From: Daedaleopsis sinensis
Lineage: Eukaryota > Basidiomycota > Agaricomycetes > Polyporales > Polyporaceae
Length of the DNA stretch: 64,000 nucleotides
Assembly (NCBI GenBank): GCA_033807695.1
Contig: CM066306.1
Location: forward strand, 4,030,001-4,094,000
Direction of reading: 5' to 3'
Shown here: positions 32,088 through 43,990 of the stretch, piece by piece
How the letters are laid out: the number at the start of each line of letters is the position of its first letter
Position numbering within the stretch: the stretch's first letter is position 1
Notes under the pieces: model-generated
Databases searched by the model: none
Seen by the model: the letters and a program-made list of their open reading frames with translations, nothing else
Told to the model about the DNA's origin: nothing
Made by a program: the position numbers and the translations under genes

Positions 32088-35000
32088 TCAGCCAGTTGTT
32101 CGCTGTCGGGGTCTGCGAGGCCTCGTGGAGCGCCGAGGTGCAACGGCCACAGGTTCCCCTTCCTCGGCCTCAGCATCCTCCATCTGGACATCTGGCTCAC
32201 CTCCCACGTCAGGCTGGCCGATGAACGCGGCCGGAGGGGACTGTCGGGTTTGCTGAACCCCGGGCTCATTACCGAGGCGGGCATTATCAACCTGCAGAGA
32301 CGAAGATCCCTGTGACCCAAAGTCATCCACCCGGAGTCCAGCAGCAGGAGGCGTACTGGACCTCCTGGCGGCCATAATATCGGCAATATGGGGGAGAAGG
32401 ACGTAGGGTTTCTGAGCACGGCTCAGGCCTTCATGCGTGGTGGGGAGTGGTGTAGCTCGGGCTTGGGCGCTGCCGCCTGAAGCCCGGGTGGGCGCGCCGC
32501 TGCCTGAAGCCCGGGTGTGCGCGCCGCTGCCTGAAGCCCGGGTGGGCTCGCCGCTGCCTGAAGCCCGAGGCTCACTCCCGTGAGGTGAAGCCCGGCCATC
32601 GGAGTCCGCGTTCTGGGTCAAGTCACGCATGACCACATCTTCCTCCTCACTGTCGGAGTCCTTGGATGCCTTTTCTACTAGGTGTTTCACGGTGTTTATC
32701 GTGGAGGGGGGAGCAGCGCGAATGCCCGGCGGCCTTCCCTTCTGGCCCTTGAGCTTTTTGACGCTGGGCTGGGTGATCACCGGACCACCGGGCTTCACGA
32801 TGTCCGACATAGTTCCCCTCATGTTGCCTCTAGACTCGGCGGGCACGGACATTGCTGATCCAGGAGGAGGCAACAAGTGGTGTGCACCAGCGGCGGCGGG
32901 CTCGAGGACGTTCTCGATGTGTGCAATGGCTGCAGGGCTGTTATGGAGATACTCTGCGCCACCAATGACCGGGCAGTCGGGCTCGATCTCCGTAGCGATC
33001 AAGACGTCGCGGATGACCATCCCGGCGACGAGAAACCATGTCTGGACCTCAGACGGTGTGGAGTGCTTGTCCTTCTCTGGCCGGCCCTCCCTGATCCAGT
33101 TCAAGACCCTGTTCCAAGTGATCTCGGATTCATGGACGTCGACCGGGCATGAAACAAGGTCCCTCTTCCACGATCCCCACTGAACGGGTATCTCGGGATC
33201 GAGTCTGAGCCGGCGAAGCATCTGTACCCAGTCAATGAGAGTGTGACATAACATGGAGACTAATAGACTTACAACATGCCTCCATGAAGTTAGCAATGCA
33301 CGATACTCGGGCATTGGCCCCAGCGCCCAGAGGTACGGGAACACGCGGTCATCGCCGTTGACCCACGTCGGTGGTTGATACTTGGCTTCGTCGATGAGAG
33401 ACTGAGGAGGTGGGATGGTCATGCTGGAGGTCATGGCGATGAGCTCGTTCGTAGACTTGACGGCAGCACGAGGGGCAGGGGGGCGGGGGCAGGTATTGCT
33501 GGGCCCGGGCTTTGATCCATTGTCCGGCCGGACATGAGAAGTCCGAGCATTGTCGGGCCGGACACGGGATGTCCGAGTGTTGTCCTGCCGGACATGGTCC
33601 TCGTCCATTGTGGTGCCCGACCGGTCAGTGAGAGTGGGTTCGTCCTCAGATGAATCATTGTCTGATGACGACTTCGCTTCCTCAGAGTCATCATCAATAG
33701 CCCGTGCCTTTCCCTTGCCCTTACCACCCGATCGTCGCTTGCGGCCACGGGGAGGGCGAGGCGGAAGAGTCGGGCCTTGTACCCCGGGGGGGAGGGCACC
33801 GACCGGGCTTTTGGCATACGCGGGTGGGAGACGTATCTTCGGAGCTGCCGCAACCTTGTTCTTGCCCTTCTTCTGCTTATGCAAGGGGACTGAGGGCTTG
33901 TACTCAGCGGGCACGATGTCTTTGCCAGCCAGAACGGACTTGAAACGGAAGCGGGAGCCATCTCCTCGGGCTTGGAGCGCTTGGATGACGTTCCAGACCG
34001 CGACAGCGGTTTCCTTGTGCATCTGGCCTGGTTGCTTCAGGGACCGCAAGATGTTGTTCTCAAACAGTCCCTCTGGGAAGAACTCCTCCGGGGATGCTAT
34101 GACTTTGAGCCATGGAACCACCGTGTTTGGCACACCAGAAGCCAGCGCTAGTGGCAGTATGAGCAATCTGCGCAGTGCGGAGTTGCACCGGACTACTCAC
34201 CGTGATTCTCATTGAACCAGGGCCGTAATATCTTCCGCATGGTCTCCCAGTCCGTGATGGGCTTGCCGTCCTTGGTGTCCGGAAGGATGGGAGTGCCGTC
34301 GTCGTAATGCTCGAAGAGATGTGTTTCACCTGACTCAGAAGTTCCGGGGGCTGCGACTTGGTCGGGGTTCAACCAGTCTTCGGCAAAGCGGGCGAGGGAC
34401 GTCATCGTGGTCTTCTCCCAATTAGGTTGGGCTTCGGTAAACTTGAGGCCTTTCATACCAGGGAGTTGACTGGTGTCATATCTATAGTCAAGTGCGGCAT
34501 AGTTAATGTTGAGCCATTCCCAAGCGGTGGTATCCCTGAACAACCGGACATTACAATCCCCGACGGCCAAGCCCGCCGGGAATCCGAATGTCCGTACAGC
34601 AAGTCAAGCCCTCGGGTATCGCAATGCCCGGGCGCGGGGATCGTCTCGAGTAAAGCAACATACCTCGCGATTTGGATCACACCCTCCGCGTCCTTGTAGC
34701 AGAACGCAAAAAAACAGACAGCTCCAGCCTGCTTCCAGGCAACATCGATGATTCCCTTGGACCAGCTCGGGAGGCGTCGTGTGGCAATCCTGGGGATTAA
34801 CAAGTTGATCAGCATGCCCGCCCAACTGAAATGCATCCATGTCCGAGACGTACTTCAGTCGGTCCTCCTCGTCCGGGCCCTCCTCAACCCATGCATCAGC
34901 AATGTTCTTGTACGCCAGCTGCTGGTTTTCATCCAGCTCGTGCCATAGACGTGAGTGTGCGGTATTCAGGGCCCCGATGCGCTTTGCATTTGTATCGTCC

Positions 35001-35429
35001 TTGTCAGAGGCCTTGTTCTTGTCAGAGGACTTCCCAGCGCCTTTCTCGGCCTCTGCCATCAACTCATCTCGGAGGGCGTAGATCTTCTTCTCTTCAACAA
35101 CACCGAAGGCTTCGTAGGGTGTCCACGACGTCTTTAGACCTTGGGGCATCCTCACAGTTGAGCTCGGATTTTTAGCGGACAGATAGGAGCTGAATTTCTG
35201 TTGGAACACTTCAGTCAAAGCTCCGGGCATCACTAAAGCCCGGACGTACCCCGCGGAAGAAGGTAAGATATATTTTGTTGTCTTTTGCTATCTGGCGGGC
35301 ATCGAGGATGTCAGCAATGTAAGAGGTCTTGGCCGTTGATTTCTCCTGCTTGCTCATGGTGGGCCACCCCTCAAGTAACTTGTCGAGACGGATCACCTCC
35401 TCTTTGGTGAATTCAGCTTGGTCGGACAT
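32088..35429 (-). CDS. Multi-exon HMG-box-like cargo protein
   Basis: Starts at 35429 (MSDQAEFTKEEVIRLDKLLE). At least four exons: one to about 35250, one from about 35190 (KFSSYLSAKNPSSTV) to about 34830, one through IIDVAWKQAGAVCFFAFC to WFNENHGE near 34195, and one from about 34190 to the stop at 32088. The second exon has an HMG-box-like segment, RLWHELDENQQLAYKNIADA. The last exon carries a basic region (RGRKRRSGGKGKGKARA), an acidic Ser-rich stretch, a folded-looking segment (VFPYLWALGPMPEYRALL), four 9-residue RASGSGAPT-type repeats and a basic tail. Proteins of this type are, as I recall, common beside TET/JBP-KDZ units in basidiomycetes. A DNA-binding accessory role is inferred. It is divergent from the TET/JBP gene. 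Exon borders are approximate. Confidence 0.6.
32462..32575 (-). repeat. 27-bp in-frame repeat encoding RASGSG(A/E)(P/H)T
   Basis: Four copies, each carrying a GAAGCCCG(G/A) word, lie inside the HMG-like cargo gene. Confidence 0.85.
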
Positions 35430-35723
35430 TGTCGCAGATGTGAAAGGTATTGGATAGGAGGGGCAGTCGAGGGATCCTGGATAGGTGAGTGGGTAGAGCA
35501 GCTCCTCTCAACCAGGCGGTATACCGCCTGCATCATTGTCCAGATATTATGCACGTGGAATAGACCGGTGGCTCGGGCTCGGTCAGGACACTATTGCTGT
35601 TCTGGGACTAGTGCTCAAAGCCATGCTCGCTCGGGCATCATTTTGATGGAGTGTTCCAACAAGATCCCTCAATTGTTTGGTTTTCGTACTTCCCCATCGT
35701 TACTGCTCTACTTGAACACTGTC
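35430..35723. promoter_or_regulatory. Divergent promoter between HMG-like gene and TET/JBP gene
   Basis: About 290 bp between two oppositely oriented start codons. It includes an imperfect palindrome around 35512-35530 (GGCGGTATACCGCC). A shared promoter is likely. Confidence 0.5.
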
Positions 35724-36994
35724 ATGCAAGCTTCTTTTGACTTTCAAGACCAGGTCTCTGCTCGTCTACAGCTCTTGTTCCAGCAAGCCCGGGCACGACC
35801 ACCAAGGCCGGAAATCAATGACCGAGGTAGTTCCGGGCTTCACCACCCATGGTCGCCCATTTCGGAAGACGATCTCCGGAGGGCTGCCCATGTCCTCGCA
35901 GCCGCATGGTCATTCCGCGGTGCGTGATAGCATCAGATTTAGCAGTGCCTACATCTAAGGCATATGCACTAGTCCCAGTGGAGTGGGACGCGATTGACAT
36001 GGTTGCGTCGCTCTCAAAGCATCAGTGCGGCCTGAACTGGGACCGCGAGGATGAGCTGCTGAACATATTTACACCGTTCACGGATGCAGAGCGGGTGCGT
36101 CGGGAGGACTACCCTCTGCTGGACAGGCCCGCCATTGTCGTGGATTGCTCAGGACACGTGTTGGCTTGGGCCCTGCCTGACATTTTATCTGAAACCCGGC
36201 AGGTTCGTACCCCGACCCGGGTTCCGGACTTTGACTCATCGGCTTGCCGGCATCTAGGCACTGATTCTCGAGGCTACTAGCCATATCAAGACAAAGCTGT
36301 CGATGGGACGGGAGGTTTCAGATCCCTCACTTCGGTGGCGGGAGGCTCCAACGTTCTACTCAGAAGGGAAGGGATGGACCCCCGGGTGCTGGACCGCCAC
36401 ACCCGCGGGCTACAGTGTTGGGCACAAGGTATGTCCGGTCGCTTGGAAGCCCGGCCATTGCTGACCGTAGTACAGACCAAGGCATTTCTACCTAGTCCCA
36501 GCCGCACTTTGCAGGCTCCAGAGGCCAAGGAGTGGTGCCGGGCGATGACTGAGACAGGAGCTCTAATCAGTGCTATCCTCAGTGTGGCGCATCCCCGGCT
36601 ATACGCAGCGGGTCGGGCTTGCCTCACAGCTATGTCCGCCCATGCCTCAATAGCAGAAGCCCTATCGATCTGGCCAGCTGTATTCAATGCAGTGCAGCTT
36701 ATCAGCAATCGTGAAACCCCATATCATCGTGATACTTCTGGTCAGCCGACATGGTTTGATCTCCTCGTGTCTCTGGGTGATTATGGGGAGGCCACGTTGG
36801 TTTTACGCAATCTCGGGATGCAGGTAGCATACAAACCGGGTTCTGCAGTGCTGATGAGCGGGCTTTTAGTGCATCATGGGGTCGCAGAAGTGAAACCCGA
36901 TAGACTATGCTACTCGTGGTTCATGACAGATGCGACCCATGTTAATCATGATATAGATGAGGTTCCTTGGATGGCGACAGATTATTATATGTGA
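35724..36994 (+). CDS. TET/JBP-family 2-oxoglutarate/Fe(II) DNA dioxygenase
   Basis: Multi-exon gene. An N-terminal exon (MQASFDFQDQVSARLQLL) is followed by VPVEWDAIDMVASLSKHQCG and DRPAIVVDCSGHVLAWALPD, then by the double-stranded beta-helix core in the last exon (from about 36514). The core has the metal-binding H-x-D in TPYHRDTSGQ, GDYGEATLVLRNLG, the distal metal His in LLVHHGVAEV, and the 2-oxoglutarate-binding Arg in KPDRLCYSWF. All expected catalytic positions are present, so the enzyme is predicted active. In fungi this family oxidises 5-methylcytosine and is often linked to KDZ transposons. The stop lies 49 bp before the KDZ start codon. Exon borders at the 5' end are uncertain; introns at about 36202-36277 and 36430-36513 look canonical. 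Confidence 0.88.
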
Positions 36995-39284
36995 TAGAGC
37001 AATGTCAAGTTCCATTATCTTTGATTTCATCCCTGCCCACAACATGGCTCGTCCCCGTGTAAAGCCATACAAGTCTGTTCGTGTCAGCGAGGTATCAGCC
37101 AAGCGGACAAGCCGGGGATTCAAGTATGTACTCAAGCAAGTGCAAATCACTGACCCTGCACTACCGGACATCGAGATACCTGGGACTCCTCATCGTCCTC
37201 GACCCGATCCACCACAAATGTCACAGACCCCGCGGAGGTTCGGGCCAGAGGGGTTCTTTAGTAGTGATGTTCAATTTACATTTGATGATGAGCAAGACTT
37301 GATGAACATGCCTTGTCGGGTGCGTCTGAGTGATAAACCCGGGTGGCCATTGATTCAGTAGCCCGGGCTTCAATTCCTCGGGCTTTGTGTCCCGATGCAA
37401 GTTCCGGATGGCTGATACCGGGCTTTGACAGACCCCAAACCAGTATCTTCGGCTGTGGCAAGCCCACTACGGGGCCCATACTTGGACGTATTGTATAGTC
37501 AAGAAGGTGGAGGTGACACTGCAATCTGCAAATGTTGGGCCCCTGCGTTGTGGCGATGTCTGGACTGCCTGGGGTCACCAAAGTTCTGTGGAAAGTGCTG
37601 CGCAAACCAGCACCAACTGCAGCCTTTCCACCGAGTCGAAATGTGGACCGGGTCTCACTATTCGGCTGCATGGCTTCGATCACTGGGAGTTTGCGTCCAT
37701 CTCGGACATGATGGAGCTCAATGTCCGGCAGGCCGGGAATCACCAAGCCCGCTGTCTCGCCCTTCCTCCCCAGACGTCTTCTCACCTGCCACGGCACCCC
37801 CTGGATCGTCACCCATGTACAGTGAGAGAAACAGCGCTCCTAGCATCTCCACCCGTTCATGTACGTTCACTCTGGATATGACCCTAATCGGATGTTTGAG
37901 TTGATGATGTCCCCAAGCTTCTGCGTCGCCAAACCCGGACACACCCACCCGTTCAACACGGACACTACCCACTAGGCCCAGTGAGTGTAAATCTGTGCAT
38001 TTAAGGTGGCTCTTATTAAAGTCCCCGCTTTGCAGGAAAGCCCATCATGAAACCCACCGGACTTAACAGCACGCCAGGGCCATCAACACCCAGTGCTGAG
38101 CTGTCTACTCCCCGCCAACAAATCCACCGGGTTTCACCTAGCCCGGACTTCACTGCCAATGCGCCCGGGGACTTTCTTCATCACCGTGGATCCCCAGCTC
38201 CCTCCTCCATATCCACCCCCATCTCTAAGGGCAAGCGGCGTGCAGAAGACGTGCCGGACAATGAAACCGAGGTCAATACCCGGCGCCGAGAGGATTCGGA
38301 CTTTGCAAATGAAGGTCCGGACATGCAGGACATTGTCGACGAAGACCCCGACGACCAGGCAGAGTATGCTAAATGTCCATACATTGCTGAGCACGAGGGC
38401 CCATCTATGCCTCGGGTGGGTGAGGAGGTATTGCAACACCCCCCTTCCCGTCGAACTGAAAGCCGGTCACATCCCGGGGTCCGGGCTTCTACCATGATGG
38501 TCGTTGTTGATACGTCCGGTGTCCACAAGATCCCGTTCATCTTCTGCTCGTGTCCTGGATGTGATAGCATGGACATCCAGTTGCTCCGCATGGGATTTTA
38601 TCCAGCCACCCCACGAAGACCCCGAACTGTTTTCACCTCACGCGCACTTGACGACTTCCTCCTGACGAACAAGGAATGTCATACTACGACCATGAACTAC
38701 TTCAACAAACTCCGGCGAGTCACCAATGAGACATTTCCACATATGGTGCCGGTAATGACCACTAATATTACTCTACCTTGTGAATGCTTGTACTGACCCT
38801 ATGCACTGGCTAGGATCGATATCGGGATTTGCTACGGGTCTCACGTCAGTGGCGAAATCTCAAAAGTCGGAAGAGGAACGGTGTTGGTTACGTCAAGGAG
38901 CCGCCAATCAAACCCGGCGGGCTTGTTACTTCATGCCCGGCATGTCCCCGACCGGGCTTCAACCTGCCAGAAGGTTGGAAGGAGGACCCAAACCCGTATG
39001 AACCACATCAGCATTGACCGTACTGTGACTTCTGACAGTGTTATGGTAGATGGAAGCACATGGCTACTGTCATTCTAGACGGTAATTTCAGTGCACAACA
39101 CCAGCATATGAAAGACCCGGAGAGTGATGTCCGATTAGCTGACGGACATGGTTTCATGGTCACCGATGGCCCGTACAAAGAACACCTGCGCACCGCGGTC
39201 ACATTTAGACAGGTACATCTATATCTTTGCCCTTTTACTGGAATGTAATTGAGGTCACCGTGTTATAGAAACTGGTGTGCAATG

Positions 39285-39466
39285 TATTAGGAATAGGCAA
39301 GAACACGAGCAGAGCGACGACGAGCGAAGCGGAAGGATGCAACAGGACTGGAGATTTTGATGTATCTACAATGTACAGTAGATACTACGCGGAATAAGGT
39401 TTCGGCCATGGCCGAGCTGTACAGTACCGCCCTAAGCGCTCTACAAGCGCCGGGTTACTTTCAACA
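39285..39466 (-). repeat. 3' LTR of the gag-only element
   Basis: 182 bp, identical by eye to 40513-40694. Preceded in element orientation by the purine-rich TTAAGGGGCG tract (39476-39467). Confidence 0.93.
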
Positions 39467-39500
39467 CGCCCCTTAAGCCTGCGCTTGTGAGCAAGAGCCA

Positions 39501-40337
39501 TTAGTACAAGCGGAGAACCTCAGTGTCCGAATCATCTATCCCAAAACGCGCAACGTGCGATGAGAGACGCCCCTCCCCATCACCACCTTCCTCCTCCCTG
39601 CCTCGAGTCTTCTTCGGCTTAGCAAACGACTTGGGAGTCGGGCACTCACGAATGTAGTGGCCAACACCTCCGCAGAGGTGGCAGGTGACTTCGCCACGAG
39701 CGACGAGCGCATGAGCGCTGGAGAAGTCCGAAGCACTGGCCTGGGCACGACGAAGTTGAGCTTCGAAGCCAGTGATGCGAGTGGTGACAGCAGAGATGGT
39801 GAGCGAGTCGAACGGAAGGGACTCGAGCTACGTGAGGACGGGGGCATAATCGGGGGAAAGGCCTTCGGTGATGACGAGGATGATGTCGATGGTCGTGGCG
39901 GGACAAGGGGTGTGAGAGAGCTCGAGAGCTCGTGCACGAACACGACCGATCCAGCCGATGGCGGACTCGTCCTCGTTCTTGACCATGCGAAGGAAGGAGC
40001 GACGGAGAGAGAGAGCAGAATTGACTGACGAAGAACGATGCACCTGCTCGAGCGCTTCCCACATCTCGCGAGGGTTTTCCATGCCCAACACGAAAGGCAC
40101 CTGGGAGGGATCGATGGCAAGGATGATCTTCGACCTAGCCAGCTCCCGCTTCTTCTGCTGCTCCCGCACTCCCTTCGGACCCTTGGGGATCATCTCCTCG
40201 GTCGGGACCTCGGAGGATGGGCGGACAACATCCCAGAGATCCAATGCAACGAGGATAGAACTCATCTGAACGCGCCACACCTCGTAGTTGCCCTCGATGA
40301 GCTGCGTGATGCGGTGTTGACTGGGTCTTTCGTCCAT
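39501..40337 (-). pseudogene. Copia-type Gag with zinc knuckle, one in-frame amber codon
   Basis: A 279-codon frame starts at 40337 (MDERPSQHRITQLIEGNYEV) and carries the Copia Gag landmarks WRVQMSSILVALDLWDVV, NPREMWEALEQVHR and ALSLRRSFLRM. It continues in the same frame to the CCHC knuckle CHLCGGVGHYIREC (about 39685-39644) and ends LRLY before TAA at 39501-39503. A single TAG at 39828-39830 interrupts the frame after APVLT. The sequence on both sides is well conserved, so this may be a point mutation or readthrough site. It would supply structural Gag only, so mobilisation would need an autonomous Copia partner. Confidence 0.85.
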
Positions 40338-40512
40338 GGTGATGGGGGAGACGGCGGGGGAGATGAGGGGGTAAGGACAGTGGGCTCGGAGTCGAAGACG
40401 TGTGTCGGACTGAAGTTGCTCGGGAGGCTACCGACCGTTTGCGAGCGGTTACGAACGAGTTGACGACGATGACAAGTGAGAACGAGCAGTTTAAGCAGCA
40501 GGGCTCATAACC

Positions 40513-40694
40513 TATTAGGAATAGGCAAGAACACGAGCAGAGCGACGACGAGCGAAGCGGAAGGATGCAACAGGACTGGAGATTTTGATGTATCTACAAT
40601 GTACAGTAGATACTACGCGGAATAAGGTTTCGGCCATGGCCGAGCTGTACAGTACCGCCCTAAGCGCTCTACAAGCGCCGGGTTACTTTCAACA
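40513..40694 (-). repeat. 5' LTR of the gag-only element
   Basis: 182 bp, identical by eye to 39285-39466. Directly followed in element orientation by the primer-binding-site-like GGTTATGAGCCCTGC. Confidence 0.93.
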
Positions 40695-42968
40695 CAATGA
40701 TCACCGGGCCATACTTGCCGCCGCGTCCGAGCGGGCTCCACTAGAGTCCACGGGAATAGGTTCAGCAGCCTGCAGCCGACATGGCTTCTTTGTTCCCCAT
40801 GCCACGGTGGACTTTCAAAAGGGAGAAGGGTATGTGACTGCCTACAGGCCATGTTTATCATTCACTGATGGAGAACACTTCCTGTCATTGTGAACCCCGG
40901 GCACCGGACATTATAATGTCCGTTGTTTCATACCCGAACATGCGACACCGCAATCACAGCCAGCCCAACATCGACTACTGTGTCTATCAGCTGCAACTGT
41001 TCTTGTTCGGGCTGATCCTCTTACTGATCTTCTATGATGTCTGGTGTCACTATCATGTCCACCTCGATGAGCGATTTGAACGAAGCCCGGGTTTACACAA
41101 ACCCGAGGGTCTCACGGTCACTGGGGGGTTGACCAATTTCATGTCCACGGCCATGTCCGTGAATGCTATGCGCGCTACTCCCCTAACTTTATACCTGGAG
41201 CCGGAGTGCAAGATGGCGATGTGCTGGAGACTCTCTGGATCAACACGAACGAGATCTCGAACAGCACCAGGGGGATGACTACCGGACATCGCCAGGAATC
41301 CATCGACGACATCATGGAAGACTCTAACTGGAACAAACTTCTCAAAATAGGTGCATCTCTGTCTATCATATTACTGTACAGGTGCGGAAGAATGACCGGT
41401 GTGTTGTGTCTTTTGCAAGCTCCTGCGTTAGCGAGAAAGTGGCGCATCGCATGTGCTGAGGTGGGGCCTGCTCGGGAGGCCTTAACAGCCGCCCAGGAGA
41501 ATGTAACCCCAGAGACAATATCTCAATGGGAAGCAATAGCCAAGCATGCAGCTAGTGAGCGATCAAAGAATGTGAAAGCCATGGACATATATGAGGTTGA
41601 AGCCCAGAAAGGTGAGCATCTCGTCACCGAGCATGATATGTATACTGACAAAGTCAAAGCTCCGACCCGAAGACAAATACAACTTGATCTGACACGGAAG
41701 GAGAACGAGGCCATCCGGCAGATGAAAGGTGCTGCTGCATGGATAAGTCAAGGTCTGAAATTGGAGGAAGAGAGGTGAGTTGTCGGCTTTGCAAGTGATT
41801 TCGACGTAAGGGATGACCAATCCCCGGCCAGACTCTCAGTCTCCGCTAAAGCCCGCGCGCTCAAAGTACAAAGTCCATTGTCCGACAAGCTTGCGCTAGA
41901 GCAAATGCGTGCCAATCTGCTCAAGGAGATTGAGAAGTTCAACAGAAAGATCCCAACCTTCTTTGCCCCTCGAACGCTAGCTGCAGCCCTGGCGGTTACA
42001 CCGGACCTGTCTTCCATGGGCATGGAGTGGGACTCCCTCGAAACTACCGACACCCCGGGCTCTGACCGGGTATTCGCTAACCCCGGGGCCGAAGGGTCAC
42101 CGGACTCTGCCTCCACCACGGTCGTTCCGGAACGCATTCGGATTGCCCTTCCCTCCTCCCTGGGTCTGGAGTTTTGCAAGACACACGATCTTATGGACCT
42201 AGTGCGCACAGAACGTCAGTTACATGAAGGGCAGATGAACGATGCTTTACACAATGTCCGGGTATCTGTGGGCTACAAATCCTTCCTGTTCCGCCACGGA
42301 GTACGGAAGGCGACCTCACATCGGCAGAAGCTTCGCAGCTTTGACGATGTGCACTTGGCTGATTCTAACGTGCTCAGTAATGCCCGGGTATACACGACTG
42401 CCCGGACATCGTGCCTCGCTCTCTATGATGAAAACGACGAGAATGAAGGGCCGGTGTTGAGCGAAGTCCGGGATCGTTACCGGGCTTTGGAGAAGTCCGA
42501 TCTCAAAGCGAACACCGCCATCATTGAGCAGGGTGTCAGAGGTGTCCGCCACCTGCATCTTCCCTGGTTCTGGAGTATGGATATTGGAGGTGATGCAGAA
42601 GACAGCGAGTGGATGGCCGAGAGTGAGCTAAACATTGTTTTGCCCCAACTGTACCACTGATAATGATGAACCACAGTGTATCGTGTTGTATGGCTACGGG
42701 CACATGCCAGGAAGCTACGTTGGGAGGAAGAAGTTGTGCTGGTCTGGACGGAGATGGACAGGACGGTCACCGGTCTGGATCTTTGGAAACAGCAGTGGAT
42801 TGATCGGGCCAAGCGTGATGCCCGACCCGGGTATCATGCTTTTGCCAGCCGCCAGGCGGACATGTGGAACGGGCTTGGTCAGCATGCCCGGGGGTTGTTC
42901 AATGAGGGCAGGGAGAAGTACAAGGCACCAGATGATATATCAGTCTAGTTACTCCGGAGCAACTGTTA

Positions 42969-43990
42969 TGTATGAGTGCGTCGATGATGATGACCTCATA
43001 ATCCCCGTCCATGAAGCCCGGAGCCAAACCCAGCCCGGAATAATACCCGCGGGGTTTGTGGAACCCGCCCTCACCGGCTATGTTAGTACCGGAGGGTGGA
43101 TTTTCGGGTGTGCATTACATAACTGGGTGCGTCCGGAGATCACGTGTAAGGGCAGAAAAAATGAGACTGGGCGCTCATGTGTGCTCACAATCTGCGACTC
43201 ACCATCACCTACTGCCACATGGACGACGTGGCACCAGAAACCATCGTGACTGCCATGGGCTCCGAGCTCCTCATACTGGCCTGGAGAATCGCTGAGGCCG
43301 TCGTTGCAATGCCCGCCAATCCGGACTCGAATACCCTGGGGCGTTGGAATGCGGGGATTGCCCATGAGCTGGTATGCCGGGCTTTAATGGATCTCAGTCA
43401 GTACTGACATATCATCTAGTGGTCTCTCTCGTCGACCGTTGGAGTTATGGCCCTAGTGTCGCTGCTATCCAACGGTGACATGGACCTTTCAGACCTACCC
43501 CCTCCTCTGGTGCAGGCCATACGCTGTGCGCGGTTCAAAGCCCCGGGCTTGGCGCTCACCGTGGACACGACCAAAATGAATGCCGATGTTTGTCGTGAAT
43601 ATCTCCAAACCGCGAACAACATGTCCGACGCTCCTTACCCCCAACCCCGGTGGTGGCACTGGCCAGATGAAGCATCACCGCAGTTCTGCCCACCCGCCAC
43701 TTGGCTGTGTCCACCGGAAGCAGTCGTATGTGCTCATATAATAAATTCTTGAAGCTTTTTGACTGACTGAAATCTAGCCGCGTCCAATATCCGGGTCTAC
43801 CACCGATATCATGTATATCGCCGGGTTTGCGGATGCCGTCAGCCACCAAGCCCGCCTGGAACGGCTCACGCTGCGCGAACACCTCGCTGAAGAGGATGGC
43901 CACCAGGCCAGAACATCATTGGCTATTTCTGGGGTCTTGCCGGCAACCGTAGCCACTGAAGGAGAGACGGGAGAGGGGAGCCGGACTTGA
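42969..43990 (+). CDS. Hypothetical multi-exon cargo gene downstream of the transposase
   Basis: Begins about 20 bp after the transposase stop (MYECVDDDDLIIPVHEARSQ). Protein-like exons follow: IVTAMGSELLILAWRIAEAV (43240-43310), LVSLLSNGDMDLSDLPPPLV (43450-43510), and after a canonical intron (43729-43779, GTATGT..CTAG) FADAVSHQARLERLTLREHL to the TGA at 43988-43990. The join at 43728/43780 keeps frame and gives continuous helix-rich sequence, so the 3' half is well supported; the 5' exon borders are not resolved. No domain is recognised. The position suggests a KDZ-element accessory gene. Confidence 0.5.

Larger units (their letters stand above)
39285..40694 (-). mobile_element. Non-autonomous LTR retrotransposon carrying only gag (TR-GAG-like)
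   Basis: Two apparently identical 182-bp LTRs (39285-39466 and 40513-40694) begin TGTTGAAAG and end CCTAATA in the element's orientation. A 5-bp target duplication CAATG flanks it (39280-39284 and 40695-40699). The internal part is only about 1 kb. It has a primer-binding-site-like GGTTATGAGCCCTGC next to the 5' LTR (40512-40498), a purine tract AAGGGGCG before the 3' LTR, and a Copia-type gag. No protease, integrase or reverse transcriptase is present. Removing the element and one CAATG rejoins the KDZ transposase frame exactly, which confirms an insertion. Confidence 0.93.
37044..42948 (+). pseudogene. KDZ (Kyakuja-Dileera-Zisupton) transposase, interrupted
   Basis: N-terminus MARPRVKPYKSVRVSEV, then a CxC-type cysteine cluster (CKCWAPALWRCLDCLGSP, then CGKCCANQH; 37530-37610). 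Next come the family segment VVVDTSGVHKIPFIFCSCPG (38500-38560) and the catalytic core: VILDGNFSAQHQHMK (39070), STGIGSAACSRHGFFVPHA followed by VDFQKGE (40748-40830), FYDVWCHYHVHLDERF (41030), and VLETLWINTNEISNSTRGM (41220-41275). A long helical C-terminal region ends at 42948. Two lesions are visible: a Gag-only LTR element at 39285-40694 inserted inside an exon (KLVCN/DHRAIL), and a +1 frame break at a six-G tract (41123-41128) just before QFHVHGH. Otherwise the exons look well preserved, so inactivation is recent. Confidence 0.85.

Noticed and set aside
39536..40120. 194-codon minus-strand ORF inside the gag-only element
   Set aside because: Out of frame with Gag and Ser/Pro-rich. The zinc knuckle is in the other frame, contiguous with Gag apart from one amber codon.
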